From Caldilineaceae bacterium SB0661_bin_32 (lineage in GTDB: Bacteria > Chloroflexota > Anaerolineae > Caldilineales > Caldilineaceae), in NCBI GenBank assembly GCA_009841235.1, contig VXMH01000079.1, forward strand, positions 1 to 36,705: a stretch of DNA of 36,705 nucleotides, given 5' to 3'. Below, in pieces: positions 15,877-23,838 of the stretch. The first letter of the stretch is position 1. The number at the start of each line of letters is the position of its first letter. A model generated the notes under the pieces. That model made no database searches, had not been told where the DNA came from, and saw only the letters and a program-made list of their open reading frames with translations. A program made the position numbers and the translations under genes.

Positions 15877-16030
15877 GAGGGGGGCAGGCCAAACGCATCT
15901 TATCGCGTTAATTTCTTGGGAGGCTGCCCGAAACGCATGGCAAGGCCCTGCCCACGCCCCCCATGCACAGCGCACTCTCCACCTTCCCCCTCAAACTACG
16001 GTAGGGGCAGGCCTTGTGCCTGCCCTCGTG
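15877..16030. repeat. dispersed intergenic repeat, copy A
   Basis: About 150 bases that recur with substitutions at 36533-36680. Shared blocks include GCATCTTAT, TGGGAGGCTGCCCGAA and CTACGGTAGGGGCAGGCC. It ends in a perfect hairpin: GGGCAGGC (16005-16012), loop CTTGT, GCCTGCCC (16018-16025). Both copies lie outside genes. No open frame is conserved between them, so it looks like a non-coding mobile or palindromic element. Confidence 0.75.
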
Positions 16031-16132
16031 TAGGCTCGATGTCTGTTCCTTGAGAATGTCCTTTGTGGACCCTCTGGCTATCTTCGGCAATGTTGGCAAA
16101 CCGGATTGGATGCGATTGCCCTGAGCGGGGTG

Positions 16133-17026
16133 TCAGCCCTTGAGACCGGTCAACGCGATGCCGCGAACAAAGTTCTTCTGGAAGATGAGGAAGACAATGA
16201 GCGGCGGGATGGAGACGAGAACGGAGCCGGCCATGACGGCCTGGTAGTCGGTGCCGCCGAAGCGGTTGGCCATGCGGGCGATGATGAGAGGAAGCGTCAG
16301 CTTCTTTTCTTCATTGAGGATAACCAGGGGCCACAGGTAGGCGTTGAACGCGCCCAGGAAGACGAAGATCGCCAGCGCCGAAAGGATCGGTTTCGTCAGC
16401 GGGAGGATGATGTTGCGGTAGATGCCGAAGTCGCCGCTGCCGTCGATTTTGGCGGCGTCGTAGAGCTCGCGGGGGATGCCGTAGACGAATTGGCGGCAAA
16501 GGAAGACGCCGAAAGAGGAGAAGATACTCGGCACCCAGACGCCCCAGAGCGAGTTGAGCAGGTTCAGCTCGCGCATGACGATGTAGAGTGGGATCAGCAG
16601 GGTGAGAAAGGGCACCATGGTGGTGGAAAGGACAAAGTAGAAGAGATAGTCGCGGCCGGGGAATTCGAGGCGGGCAAAGATGAAGCCGCCCATGGATGAT
16701 GTGATGAGGACGCTGATGACTGTGCCGATGGTGACGATGATGCTGTTTACGTAGGCGATGGGCAGGTTGGCGCGGGTTGGGTCCATCACCATCAGGTAGG
16801 CGCCGAGGGTCCATTTTTTGGGGAGGAGCGTTACGGGCAGGCTGACGATGTCGGCCCCGGTCTTGAAGGAGGAGAAGAGCAGCCAGATGAAGGGGTAGAA
16901 CATGGCGAAGCTGAAGAAGGCCAGGATGAGGAAAACGACCGCCTTGGTCCATTTGCCGGAGATTATCCAGCGGCGGAAGGGGGAGATGGGGGTGGGCAGC
17001 GGTCTGGAGTCAGCGGTTGTGGCCAT
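16133..17026 (-). CDS. carbohydrate ABC transporter permease, MalG type (system 3)
   Basis: A 297-residue CUT1 permease with about six hydrophobic segments. The EAA loop is ELYDAAKIDGSGDFGIY from about residue 187, and the C-terminus GIALTGLKG is the MalG-type ending. The start is the ATG at 17026, 6 bases after the stop of the partner gene, so they are translationally linked. It resembles the permease at 6693-7577 over most of its length, including LSTTMVPFLTLLIPLY. It is the last gene of operon 3, followed by a long non-coding stretch. Substrate unknown. Confidence 0.95.
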   Translation of the reverse strand: MATTADSRPLPTPISPFRRWIISGKWTKAVVFLILAFFSFAMFYPFIWLLFSSFKTGADIVSLPVTLLPKKWTLGAYLMVMDPTRANLPIAYVNSIIVTIGTVISVLITSSMGGFIFARLEFPGRDYLFYFVLSTTMVPFLTLLIPLYIVMRELNLLNSLWGVWVPSIFSSFGVFLCRQFVYGIPRELYDAAKIDGSGDFGIYRNIILPLTKPILSALAIFVFLGAFNAYLWPLVILNEEKKLTLPLIIARMANRFGGTDYQAVMAGSVLVSIPPLIVFLIFQKNFVRGIALTGLKG

Positions 17027-17032
17027 GTAGCA

Positions 17033-17980
17033 TCAATGTTCCCATTCGATTTTCCAGCGGCGGAGCTGGAAGACGGTGGCGCCCAGCAGCATGACGAAGA
17101 TGATCAGCGAGACGGCCGCGCCGTAGCCGAGGTTGAGGGCGCGGAAGCCCAGTTCGTAGGTGTACAGCGCCAGCGTTCTCGTACTGAAACCCGGGCCAGG
17201 GATCAAAAAGAATGCCTCAAACATCTGCACGGTGCCGATGACGCTCACGACCATCTGGTAGACCAGCACCGGACGGATCAGCGGCAGGGTGATTTTGAAG
17301 AAGGACTGCCAGAAGCCGGCGCCGTCAAGACGGGCGGCTTCGAAGAGGCTTTCGGGGACGTCGTTGATGCCGGCCAGGAAGAGGACGATGCCGGTGCCGA
17401 GGTGGGCCCAGATGACGACAAGGGTGATCGCCCAAAGCGCCTGCTGCGGGCTGGCCAGGAATGGCTGTTCGGGCAGGCCGACGCTGCTGAGCAAAGTGTT
17501 GAAGGCGCCGCCGGTGGGGCGGTAGAGCCAGCGCCAGAGATAGATGGAAACCACTAATGGCGTGATGACCGGCAGGTAATAGACCGAGAGGTAGAAGTTC
17601 TGCCACTTACCCAGGATCTGGCTCAGGGCCAGGGCGAAGAGTAGAGCGATGGAGAGGCCGAGGCTGATCTCGACCACCGAGAACAGGACCGTCTTTTCCA
17701 GGGCTTGCCAGAAGTACTGGTCGGTGAAGGCCTTCGTGAAGTTGCGCAGGCCCACGAACTTGGGATTGGTGATGAAGTCCCAGTTCTGGAAGGCGAGCCA
17801 GATGCCGGTGCCGAACGGGATGATGAAGATGATGGTATAGAAGATCAGGATGGCCGCGGAGTAGATGAGCGCGAAAGGGCTGGCGCGGCGGAAGCGCCGC
17901 CAAACGCTGTCACGGCGTGCGACGGGCAGTTGCGCCAACGTTTGACCACCGGAGACGGGGTGGTCCTGCAACGTAGTCAT
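17033..17980 (-). CDS. carbohydrate ABC transporter permease, MalF type (system 3)
   Basis: A 315-residue CUT1 permease from the ATG at 17980 (MTTLQDHPVSG); an ATG at 18019 in the same frame would add 13 unlikely residues. Six hydrophobic segments follow a cytoplasmic N-terminus rich in Arg. The EAA loop EAARLDGAGFWQSFFKITLP begins at about residue 204. WLYRPTGGAFNTLLSSVGLP matches the equivalent segment in the permease at 7590-8513. Its channel partner is 16133-17026 and its binding protein is encoded just upstream. Confidence 0.94.
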   Translation of the reverse strand: MTTLQDHPVSGGQTLAQLPVARRDSVWRRFRRASPFALIYSAAILIFYTIIFIIPFGTGIWLAFQNWDFITNPKFVGLRNFTKAFTDQYFWQALEKTVLFSVVEISLGLSIALLFALALSQILGKWQNFYLSVYYLPVITPLVVSIYLWRWLYRPTGGAFNTLLSSVGLPEQPFLASPQQALWAITLVVIWAHLGTGIVLFLAGINDVPESLFEAARLDGAGFWQSFFKITLPLIRPVLVYQMVVSVIGTVQMFEAFFLIPGPGFSTRTLALYTYELGFRALNLGYGAAVSLIIFVMLLGATVFQLRRWKIEWEH

Positions 17981-18055
17981 ACGTCTGTTTCCGCTGGTTG
18001 GCGGGCGCCGCGTACCCATGTACGCGGCGCCCTCTCAGACTGCTGTTTTGTGAGG

Positions 18056-19396
18056 TCAGGCTGCCAGGCGCTCTCGGGCCTGGTCTTCCTGTTCCTGCAG
18101 GTAGGCGTCCATGGCGTGCAGCGCTTCATGGATGCTGATTTCCTGACGCATGGCGCGGTCGAACTCGGCTGCGGCCGGGCCCTGCTGGGCGACGTGGTCC
18201 TGCGGATAACGTGCGTGGGGCCACATGCCCTCGGCGACGCGCTTGGAAACGAGGCCGTACTTGACGTCGCCGATGCCGGGATCGTTGTACACGCCCTTGG
18301 AGGGCACGACGCCGGAATAGAAGTCAAGTGCCTGCAGGAGCGCGCCGTTGCTGACGATCAGCAAGGCGAAGTCGACGGCTGCATCCAGCTTGGCCGAATC
18401 CTCGGCCAGCCGCTTCGAAAGCCCGTAACCTGCCACATGCTGCGGGTAGAGAACATAATCGACCGCGTTCGCGAGGGGCGGCTTGACGATGTTGTCGGCC
18501 GGCACGTCGGCCACGTCGGTCATTACGCTCATGGTCCAGGCGCCGTTGCCCCAGATAGAGACGAGCTGCTGGGTACAGGCTTCGTATTCGTTGGTGAAGA
18601 GCTCGAAGTCGACGGAATTGTGGACCCAATATATATCGTGCAGGATCTGCGCGGCGGCTTCACCCACCTCGCTGTCGTGGGACCAGACGCCGGTCTCCTT
18701 GTCGAAGAAGTCCCCGCCCATCTGCCAGATGAGAGACCACAACAGCTGATATTGGGAGCTGGCAATCGAGTAACCTGAGCGGGTGACTTTGCCTTCATCG
18801 TTCTTCTGCGTCATGGCAACACCGGCTTCGATCACTTCTTCGTATGTCCCGAAGTTGAGGTAATCGATGCCTGCTTCGGCGCAGTGGTCCATGTTGACCG
18901 TCATGGCGGCGCCGCGGATGCCGGCCAGCCAGGGCAGGTAGTAGACCTTGTTGCCGGGCACTTCGACGGCCTGGAAGGCGGCCGGCCACATCTTCTCTTC
19001 GAGCTCGGCAGCGCCGCCGGCCGCGTCGGTGATGTCGAGGAAGACGCGGGTGATGTCCGTGGCGACGACCCAGTCGGTGTACATCATCATGACGTCGCCT
19101 TCGGTGCCGGAGGCGATCGAAGGCAGCATCTTGTTGAGCAGGTCCCCGTAGCCGATGGCCTGAAGGTCGACGTTGACGTTCTCGTGGTCCTTCTCAAACT
19201 CGGGCTGCACCCATCCCATGATGCGGTTGGCGCCGTCCCAGTCCTGGTACCAGACGACGAGGTCGATGGGTTCTTCCATTGCGTCGGAAGCCCCTCCGTC
19301 CATCTCTGTTGCTACGGGGGCACAGGCGGCCAGCAATGCAGCGGCGCCCATGCCGGCGCTTACCTTGAGAAACTGGCGACGACTTGTCTTGTGCAT
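18056..19396 (-). CDS. extracellular sugar-binding lipoprotein (system 3)
   Basis: A 446-residue solute-binding protein. The ATG at 19396 is chosen because AGGAGG lies 7 bases upstream and the signal peptide starts there; the frame stays open to 19537. The signal has RR at 6-7 in TSRRQFLKVS and a lipobox LAAC ending at C25. The mature part opens with DLVVWYQDWDGANRIMGW and has AIGYGDLLNKMLPSIASG and YTDWVVATDITRVFLDITD, matching SBP2 block by block. It should deliver ligand to the permeases at 17033-17980 and 16133-17026. The similarity to SBP2 suggests a related ligand. Confidence 0.95.
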   Translation of the reverse strand: MHKTSRRQFLKVSAGMGAAALLAACAPVATEMDGGASDAMEEPIDLVVWYQDWDGANRIMGWVQPEFEKDHENVNVDLQAIGYGDLLNKMLPSIASGTEGDVMMMYTDWVVATDITRVFLDITDAAGGAAELEEKMWPAAFQAVEVPGNKVYYLPWLAGIRGAAMTVNMDHCAEAGIDYLNFGTYEEVIEAGVAMTQKNDEGKVTRSGYSIASSQYQLLWSLIWQMGGDFFDKETGVWSHDSEVGEAAAQILHDIYWVHNSVDFELFTNEYEACTQQLVSIWGNGAWTMSVMTDVADVPADNIVKPPLANAVDYVLYPQHVAGYGLSKRLAEDSAKLDAAVDFALLIVSNGALLQALDFYSGVVPSKGVYNDPGIGDVKYGLVSKRVAEGMWPHARYPQDHVAQQGPAAAEFDRAMRQEISIHEALHAMDAYLQEQEDQARERLAA

Positions 19397-19502
19397 CTTT
19401 TCCTCCTGAAGAGCTGAATTGGATGTCAACGGGAAGTGGAACTGTTTCGTGGAAATCTGTCTGGGAACTGCTTCTCCAAATTGAGGTCGGGGCACGAGGG
19501 GC

Positions 19503-19530
19503 AGTATAGCACTAAGCAGGGATCTGTCAA
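19503..19530 (-). promoter_or_regulatory. near-consensus housekeeping promoter of importer operon 3
   Basis: On the minus strand, TTGACA (19530-19525), a 16-base spacer and TATACT (19508-19503) point toward SBP3. The -35 is a perfect consensus and the -10 matches five of six bases. Transcription should start near 19496, giving a leader of about 100 bases. The -10 lies in GTGCTATACT, which recurs upstream of the MBL gene at 22841-23734. Confidence 0.75.
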
Positions 19531-19621
19531 ACCCCATTTGTCAATAGCTGTCCGGTTCCGCTTTGAAGACGCGTGCAGATGCTGATAGAATTGCACCATG
19601 CGCCAGGAAAAACCTGTAGCA

Positions 19622-19638
19622 GGTTAAACCGGTTTACC
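19622..19638. promoter_or_regulatory. LacI-family-like operator
   Basis: The sequence GGTTAAACCGGTTTACC contains a perfect 12-base palindrome, TAAACCGGTTTA (19625-19636), with the central CG typical of LacI/GalR-family operators. It lies 22 bases upstream of the MFS start codon and about 95 bases upstream of the promoter of operon 3, in the divergent region. It could repress the MFS gene, operon 3 or both. No LacI-type regulator is encoded in this window. Confidence 0.55.
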
Positions 19639-19659
19639 TCCTCTGCCGGGAAAGTGCGG

Positions 19660-20907
19660 ATGAATCTCAAACGGCTCAGCGCGGTTTCGTTCGGCCACAT
19701 GGCGATCGATATTCTCAACGCCTCGATCGCCATGATCCTGGCTGTCCTTGCAGTGCCTTTCAACTTATCGAACGCGCAGATCGCGCTGGGAGGGATGGTC
19801 TACGCCCTGATGGGCTCGCTCACGCAGCCCTTCTTCGGCGTGCTGGCCGACCGTTTCGGGGGCCGCTGGCTGGGTGCGGTCGGGTTGCTGTGGACGGCGG
19901 TCTTCTACTACGCCGCCACATTCTCGCAGAACTATTTCACCCTGATCACGCTGATGACTGTCGCCTCGCTGGGCAGCGGTGCCTTCCACCCCCAGGGCGC
20001 GATGAACGCCGGCGCGGCCGGCGGTCACAAAGCAACGACCGGGACATCAGTCTTCTTCCTCTTGGGGCAGTTGGGGCTGGCCTTAGGGCCGATGATCGTG
20101 GGCGTCCTGCTGGAGGAGATCTGGATGCTCGGACCGCGCATCATGGCGGTCGCGACGCTTCCGTTCGTGGTGTGGATGGCCTTTGGTCTGCGCAAGCCGT
20201 TGGTGCGAGTCGAGGAGGAGCCGCCTCAGCCGCGGCCGGCAACGGTCAAGGAGCGGCAGCGCCTGCAACAACGGATCTCGCGCGCTCGCGCTATGCCGAA
20301 CCGTGTTGCCCAACCTGACAGGCGCTGGGTGACCCTGGCGGCCTTCGCTGTGCTGGTGGCGTTGCGGGCCTCGGTCCACCAGATCTTTTACGGGATGCTG
20401 CCAAAATATTTCGCCGACCTGGGCTTCTCGCCGACGCAGTTCGGCTTTATGGTCGGCGTCCCCAGCGTGGCCATCGCCCTCGGCTCGATGACGGGCGGCG
20501 TTCTCGGCGATCGCTATGATCAGCCCAAGATCCTCCTGTGGTCACTTCTGGCGGCCGCGCCCTTTTCCTGGCTGATGTTGGACATTGTGCACGGATGGGT
20601 ATTCTTCCCACTGGCCTTCGTAGCCGGCTTCCTCGTTGGCATTCCTCACAGTATTCTGGTGGTCATGGCCCAGAGGTTCCTGCCGAACAGGCAGGGGCTG
20701 GCGAGCGGCGCCATCCTTGGCTTCACCTTTGCTTCGGGCGCGCTGGGAATGGGGCTGGCCGGTCCGATCGCCGACTTCTACACGCTTTCGGCTGTCATGC
20801 ACGTTGTTGCGGTGATGCCGCTGTTCGCGGCGCTGTGCGCTGTGTTTTTGCGCACGCGCATCGCGACGGCGCTGCCTATGGCGCCGGCTGCGGGGTCGGC
20901 GGATTGA
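19660..20907 (+). CDS. MFS transporter, Fsr (fosmidomycin resistance)-like
   Basis: A 415-residue, 12-span major facilitator. It opens with NLKRLSAVSFGHMAIDILNA, which resembles the Fsr subfamily, then GSLTQPFFGVLADRFGGRWL, the MFS loop 2-3 motif region. GSGAFHPQGAMNAG is a characteristic Fsr-like segment in helix 4. A basic central loop containing KERQRLQQRISRARAMPNR separates the two halves. The ATG at 19660 is chosen because helix 1 begins there; the frame extends to 19573. Family members export drugs or sugars by proton antiport. It is divergent from operon 3 with a LacI-like palindrome upstream, so it may be sugar-regulated. Confidence 0.9.
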   Translation: MNLKRLSAVSFGHMAIDILNASIAMILAVLAVPFNLSNAQIALGGMVYALMGSLTQPFFGVLADRFGGRWLGAVGLLWTAVFYYAATFSQNYFTLITLMTVASLGSGAFHPQGAMNAGAAGGHKATTGTSVFFLLGQLGLALGPMIVGVLLEEIWMLGPRIMAVATLPFVVWMAFGLRKPLVRVEEEPPQPRPATVKERQRLQQRISRARAMPNRVAQPDRRWVTLAAFAVLVALRASVHQIFYGMLPKYFADLGFSPTQFGFMVGVPSVAIALGSMTGGVLGDRYDQPKILLWSLLAAAPFSWLMLDIVHGWVFFPLAFVAGFLVGIPHSILVVMAQRFLPNRQGLASGAILGFTFASGALGMGLAGPIADFYTLSAVMHVVAVMPLFAALCAVFLRTRIATALPMAPAAGSAD

Positions 20908-20945
20908 GAGTCCTCGACCGTCAAGCAGCAGTTCTTCAACGTGCC

Positions 20946-21185
20946 CTACATTCGATCCCTCTCGTCCGGTGGCTCTACGTCTGCCACTTTAGCCATTGCC
21001 GCAAGGAACTTCTCTCTGCTCCCCTGTTCAGCACGTGCCTCAAGATAGGCCTCTGTTGCAATCGCCGAAGCTTTCTCAGCCATAGCCAAAGTTATGAACT
21101 GTTCAAGGGACATTCCTTCGCGTTCCACTATGTCAAGAACAGTAGTGTGAAGTGACTCAGGAATGGAAAGACTAATTGTTGTCAT
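20946..21185 (-). CDS. ribbon-helix-helix/HicB-like antitoxin
   Basis: A 79-residue protein. Residues 3-40 (TISLSIPESLHTTVLDIVER, then EGMSLEQFITLAMAEK) fit a ribbon-helix-helix DNA-binding fold: one strand then two helices. The C-terminal half is acidic and helical, typical of the toxin-binding part. Its ATG overlaps the stop of the PIN toxin gene in ATGA (21182-21185), so the toxin is encoded first. It should bind and neutralise the PIN protein and repress their operon. The fold call comes from pattern only. Confidence 0.8.
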   Translation of the reverse strand: MTTISLSIPESLHTTVLDIVEREGMSLEQFITLAMAEKASAIATEAYLEARAEQGSREKFLAAMAKVADVEPPDERDRM

Positions 21186-21610
21186 TGTAGCAGTCCTATT
21201 TGGTCAAGGAACTCTTTCGGGGTCACTATCTGGATCCCGAACTGTTCACTGCCCCTAAAGTCTCTCCTATTATACGTCACAATGTATTGTACTCGCGCGG
21301 CGACTGCCAATTCAAGTACCATGTCATCTCCGGGGTCTGGCAGAAATGGACGCCACAAAAAGAATACACTCCTTCTGTTTGCAACTGCACACAGGTAGTC
21401 CAGAATTTCTTCCAAATCTTGCTCTGACAGTGGTAACTGGTCAAGCATCCGTTTTGCAACAGCTTCATACTCGGCAAAAAGCGAAATCGAAAGGTTGACA
21501 TCGAACAATCCTCTACCGATAAGCGTCAGCAGCCGGTACGACGCTCCCTGTTGGGAAAGGAGGGCTGAAATAAACACGCTAGTGTCTACAACGATTTGCG
21601 GTGCGTTCAA
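21182..21610 (-). CDS. PIN-domain RNase toxin
   Basis: A 142-residue PIN-domain protein of the COG1569-like type. The acidic active-site residues are visible: D9 in VVDTSVFISALL, E47 or E49 in LFAEYEAV, D95-D96 in DPGDDMVLELAVA, and D117 in VTYNRRDF. PIN toxins cleave RNA using Mg2+ or Mn2+. The frame begins with TTG at 21610; the family starts at VVDTS, so the real start must be near there. The partner antitoxin overlaps its end by 4 bases. Confidence 0.88.
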   Translation of the reverse strand: MNAPQIVVDTSVFISALLSQQGASYRLLTLIGRGLFDVNLSISLFAEYEAVAKRMLDQLPLSEQDLEEILDYLCAVANRRSVFFLWRPFLPDPGDDMVLELAVAARVQYIVTYNRRDFRGSEQFGIQIVTPKEFLDQIGLLQ

Positions 21611-21656
21611 CAGGGACTCTTCAAGGACGAATGACGAATCTTGAAATGAGAAGGTA

Positions 21657-21685
21657 CTGCTAGTCTTGTCGTCTCCTCATGTCAA
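21657..21685 (-). promoter_or_regulatory. possible promoter of the PIN/antitoxin pair
   Basis: On the minus strand a perfect TTGACA (21685-21680) is followed after 17 bases by TAGCAG (21662-21657), a weak -10. It points at the PIN gene 47 bases away. The -35 is convincing, the -10 is not. Confidence 0.3.
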
Positions 21686-21786
21686 GTTCGCAAAGGTTAC
21701 TGAGACTAAGACCTTGATGGAAAGGGATACTCCGGCTAAACTGACGTGTGCCGGCAGGTGCATTCATGGCCATTCTACAGCTGGAT

Positions 21787-22680
21787 TTAACTTTCATCAG
21801 GCCATGCGACCTCCGTAATCTCCGGCTCCAACCTCACCCCGCGCTCGCCCCCGCGCAGGCGGCCGGTGACGACCTGGCTGTCGTGCTGGAAGACGAGCAG
21901 GGCGTCCTTTTCCTCGGCCTGCCGGCGCAGGTTGCGTTTGCCCTCGATGCTGCGCATCGGCTCCAGATCAAATGCCGGCACCCACGCCAGCCGCTCCAGG
22001 TGCGCGGCCCAGCTGCACGCGTCGCCCAGGAAGAGGAGCGATTCGCCGGCGTCCTCGACCCATACAACCTGCATGCTTCCGGTATGGCCCGGTACTGTAA
22101 CCGAGCGTACACCTGCCGCCAGTTCCTGGTCGCCGTCTACAATCTCCATCTGGCCGGTACGGCGCAACGGCTCCCAGTTTTCGGGAAAGTAATGGCCGCG
22201 CGTGCGCTCATTGGGGAAGGTTGCCTCGGCCATCTCCAGGCGCTGGATCAGGTAGCGCGCGTTCGGAAAGGTGGGTACAACCTCGCTCTCCGCATCCGCG
22301 GGATCGCGCAAGCGCGTGTTTCCGCCGCAATGGTCGGCGTGCAAATGCGTCAACAGCACGATATCGACGTCCTCCGGGCGGCAACCGGCATGGCGCAGGT
22401 CGGCCTCCAAACGCCGGCTGCTGCTATCCATACCGAATTCAGTTCGATACTCGGCGGTAATCTTGTCCCCCTGGCCCGTGTCCACCAGGATCAACCCCGC
22501 CTCCGACTGCACCAGCAAGCAGCGCATCTGCGCTGGAATGCGGTTCCGCGCGTCCGGGCGGATGATCCGCTCCCATAGCACGCGCGGCACGAGACCAAAA
22601 AAACTTCCCCCGTCGATCAGCTGCTGGCCGTCGCTGACGATATGACACGGGAGGGAACCGACCTGAAATGAGTATGGCAT
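21787..22680 (-). CDS. MBL-fold metallo-hydrolase (copy 1)
   Basis: A 297-residue metallo-beta-lactamase-fold hydrolase. The metal ligands are complete: H112, H114, D116 and H117 in THLHADH, H199 in VPGHTGSM, D220 in LFLGDACSW and H266 in VFQHDSQ. There is no signal peptide, so it is cytoplasmic. AAGGA lies at a good distance before the ATG at 22680. It is a tandem duplicate of the next gene (22841-23734), with the same length and near-identical ligands and blocks. The family covers lactonases, thioesterases and other hydrolases; QGDKIT and FPNARYLIQ suggest the lactonase-like or aryl-hydrolase branch, but the substrate cannot be named. Confidence 0.92.
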   Translation of the reverse strand: MPYSFQVGSLPCHIVSDGQQLIDGGSFFGLVPRVLWERIIRPDARNRIPAQMRCLLVQSEAGLILVDTGQGDKITAEYRTEFGMDSSSRRLEADLRHAGCRPEDVDIVLLTHLHADHCGGNTRLRDPADAESEVVPTFPNARYLIQRLEMAEATFPNERTRGHYFPENWEPLRRTGQMEIVDGDQELAAGVRSVTVPGHTGSMQVVWVEDAGESLLFLGDACSWAAHLERLAWVPAFDLEPMRSIEGKRNLRRQAEEKDALLVFQHDSQVVTGRLRGGERGVRLEPEITEVAWPDES

Positions 22681-22840
22681 TACTGTGTCCTTGGAATGTG
22701 TCCGGTACGAAATCCGTGCTCAAGAGAAGAGGCGTTTCTCAAGGGTTCATCTCCGGGCACATCGCGGCCAGGCATCGTGTCCATCCTCCGCGGGAAATGT
22801 GAAACGAAGAGCTTGCGCAGAAGGCAACAGGTCGTGCTGC

Positions 22841-23734
22841 CTACGTCTTCTCCGGCCACGCCTCCTCCGTAATCTCCGGCTCCACTACAGGCCCGCGCGC
22901 GCCCGGCCGCAGCCGTCCGGTCACGACCTGCCCGTCATGCTGGAACACGAGCAGCGCCTCCTTCTCCTCAGCCTCTCTGCGCAGATTGCGTTTGCCCTCG
23001 ATGCTGCGCATCGGGTCGAGATCGAAGGAAGGCACCCAGGCCAGCCGGTCCAGATGCGCGGCCCAGCTGCAGGCATCCCCCAGGAAGAGCAGCGACTCGC
23101 CCGCGTCCTCGACCCATACGGCCTGGATGCTCTCGGTGTGGCCCGGCACGGTTACCGTTCGGACGCCCCTTGCCAGTTCCTGATCGCCGTCAACCAGCTC
23201 CAGCTGGCCTGAGCGGCGCAGCGGCTCCCAGTTGTTGGGGAAATAGGTGCCGCGCGTGCGTTCATTGGGGAAGGCGGCTTCGGCCATCTCGAGGCGCTGG
23301 ATCAGATAGCGGGCGTTGGGGAAGGAGGGCACGGCCTCGCTCCCCGGATCGGCGGGATCGCTCCAGCGCGTGCAGCCGCCCGCGTGGTCGGCGTGCAGGT
23401 GCGTCATGAGGACGATATCGACCTCTTCCGGGCTGAATCCGGCGCGCTGCAGCTCTGCCGCGAGACGCTGGTTGCCGTCGTCCATGCCGAAGATGCGCCT
23501 CTCCTTGGCGGTGATCTTGTCGCCCTGGCCGGCGTCGATCAGGATCAGGCCGGCCGATGATTGGATCAGCAGCGAGCGCATCTGCACGGGGATGCGGTTT
23601 TTGTCGTCGGGCTGGATGACGCGCTCCCAGAGAACGCGGGGCACGAGACCGAAGAAGCCGCCGCCGTCGACCAGCTGGCGGCCGTCGCTGACGATGTGGC
23701 AGGGTATGGAACCGATCTGAAATGAGTATGGCAT
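22841..23734 (-). CDS. MBL-fold metallo-hydrolase (copy 2)
   Basis: A 297-residue protein from the ATG at 23734 (MPYSFQIGSIPCHIV), aligned residue for residue with copy 1; the frame stays open to 23848 through an upstream 15-base repeat, but the extra residues are repeats of SLQLT. It has THLHADH, VPGHTESI, LFLGDACSW and VFQHDGQ, so all ligands are kept. No ribosome binding site is visible between the repeat array and the ATG. The two copies look like a recent duplication whose products have begun to differ around residues 70-90. It is transcribed first; 160 bases separate it from copy 1. Confidence 0.92.
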   Translation of the reverse strand: MPYSFQIGSIPCHIVSDGRQLVDGGGFFGLVPRVLWERVIQPDDKNRIPVQMRSLLIQSSAGLILIDAGQGDKITAKERRIFGMDDGNQRLAAELQRAGFSPEEVDIVLMTHLHADHAGGCTRWSDPADPGSEAVPSFPNARYLIQRLEMAEAAFPNERTRGTYFPNNWEPLRRSGQLELVDGDQELARGVRTVTVPGHTESIQAVWVEDAGESLLFLGDACSWAAHLDRLAWVPSFDLDPMRSIEGKRNLRREAEEKEALLVFQHDGQVVTGRLRPGARGPVVEPEITEEAWPEKT

Positions 23735-23740
23735 GGTCAG

Positions 23741-23785
23741 TTGTAAGGATGTGAGTTGTAAGGATGTGAGTTGTAAGGATGTGAT
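23741..23785. repeat. 15-base tandem triplicate in the MBL copy 2 leader
   Basis: TTGTAAGGATGTGAG occurs three times in a row (23741-23755, 23756-23770, 23771-23785, the last with a final T). It ends 6 bases from the MBL copy 2 start codon and would be transcribed in its leader. The 15-base unit keeps the reading frame, encoding SLQLT. Copy 1 of the duplicate lacks it. Confidence 0.85.
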
Positions 23786-23838
23786 AGGTGGGTACCAGGA
23801 TAACTCGATGGAATATACTGCATTGCGAGCCAAAGCGG

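Larger units (their letters stand above)
15463..16132. other. 670-base gene-free region with repeats
   Basis: No supported gene lies between the last small membrane protein and the MalG3 stop. It contains a hairpin at 15713-15735 and a dispersed repeat copy at 15877-16030. The rest, 15463-15712, shows nothing I can name; the open frames in it look like chance. Confidence 0.55.

Noticed and set aside
15761..16033. A 90-codon plus-strand frame containing a hydrophobic start
   Set aside because: It runs through the dispersed repeat, whose other copy does not keep the frame.
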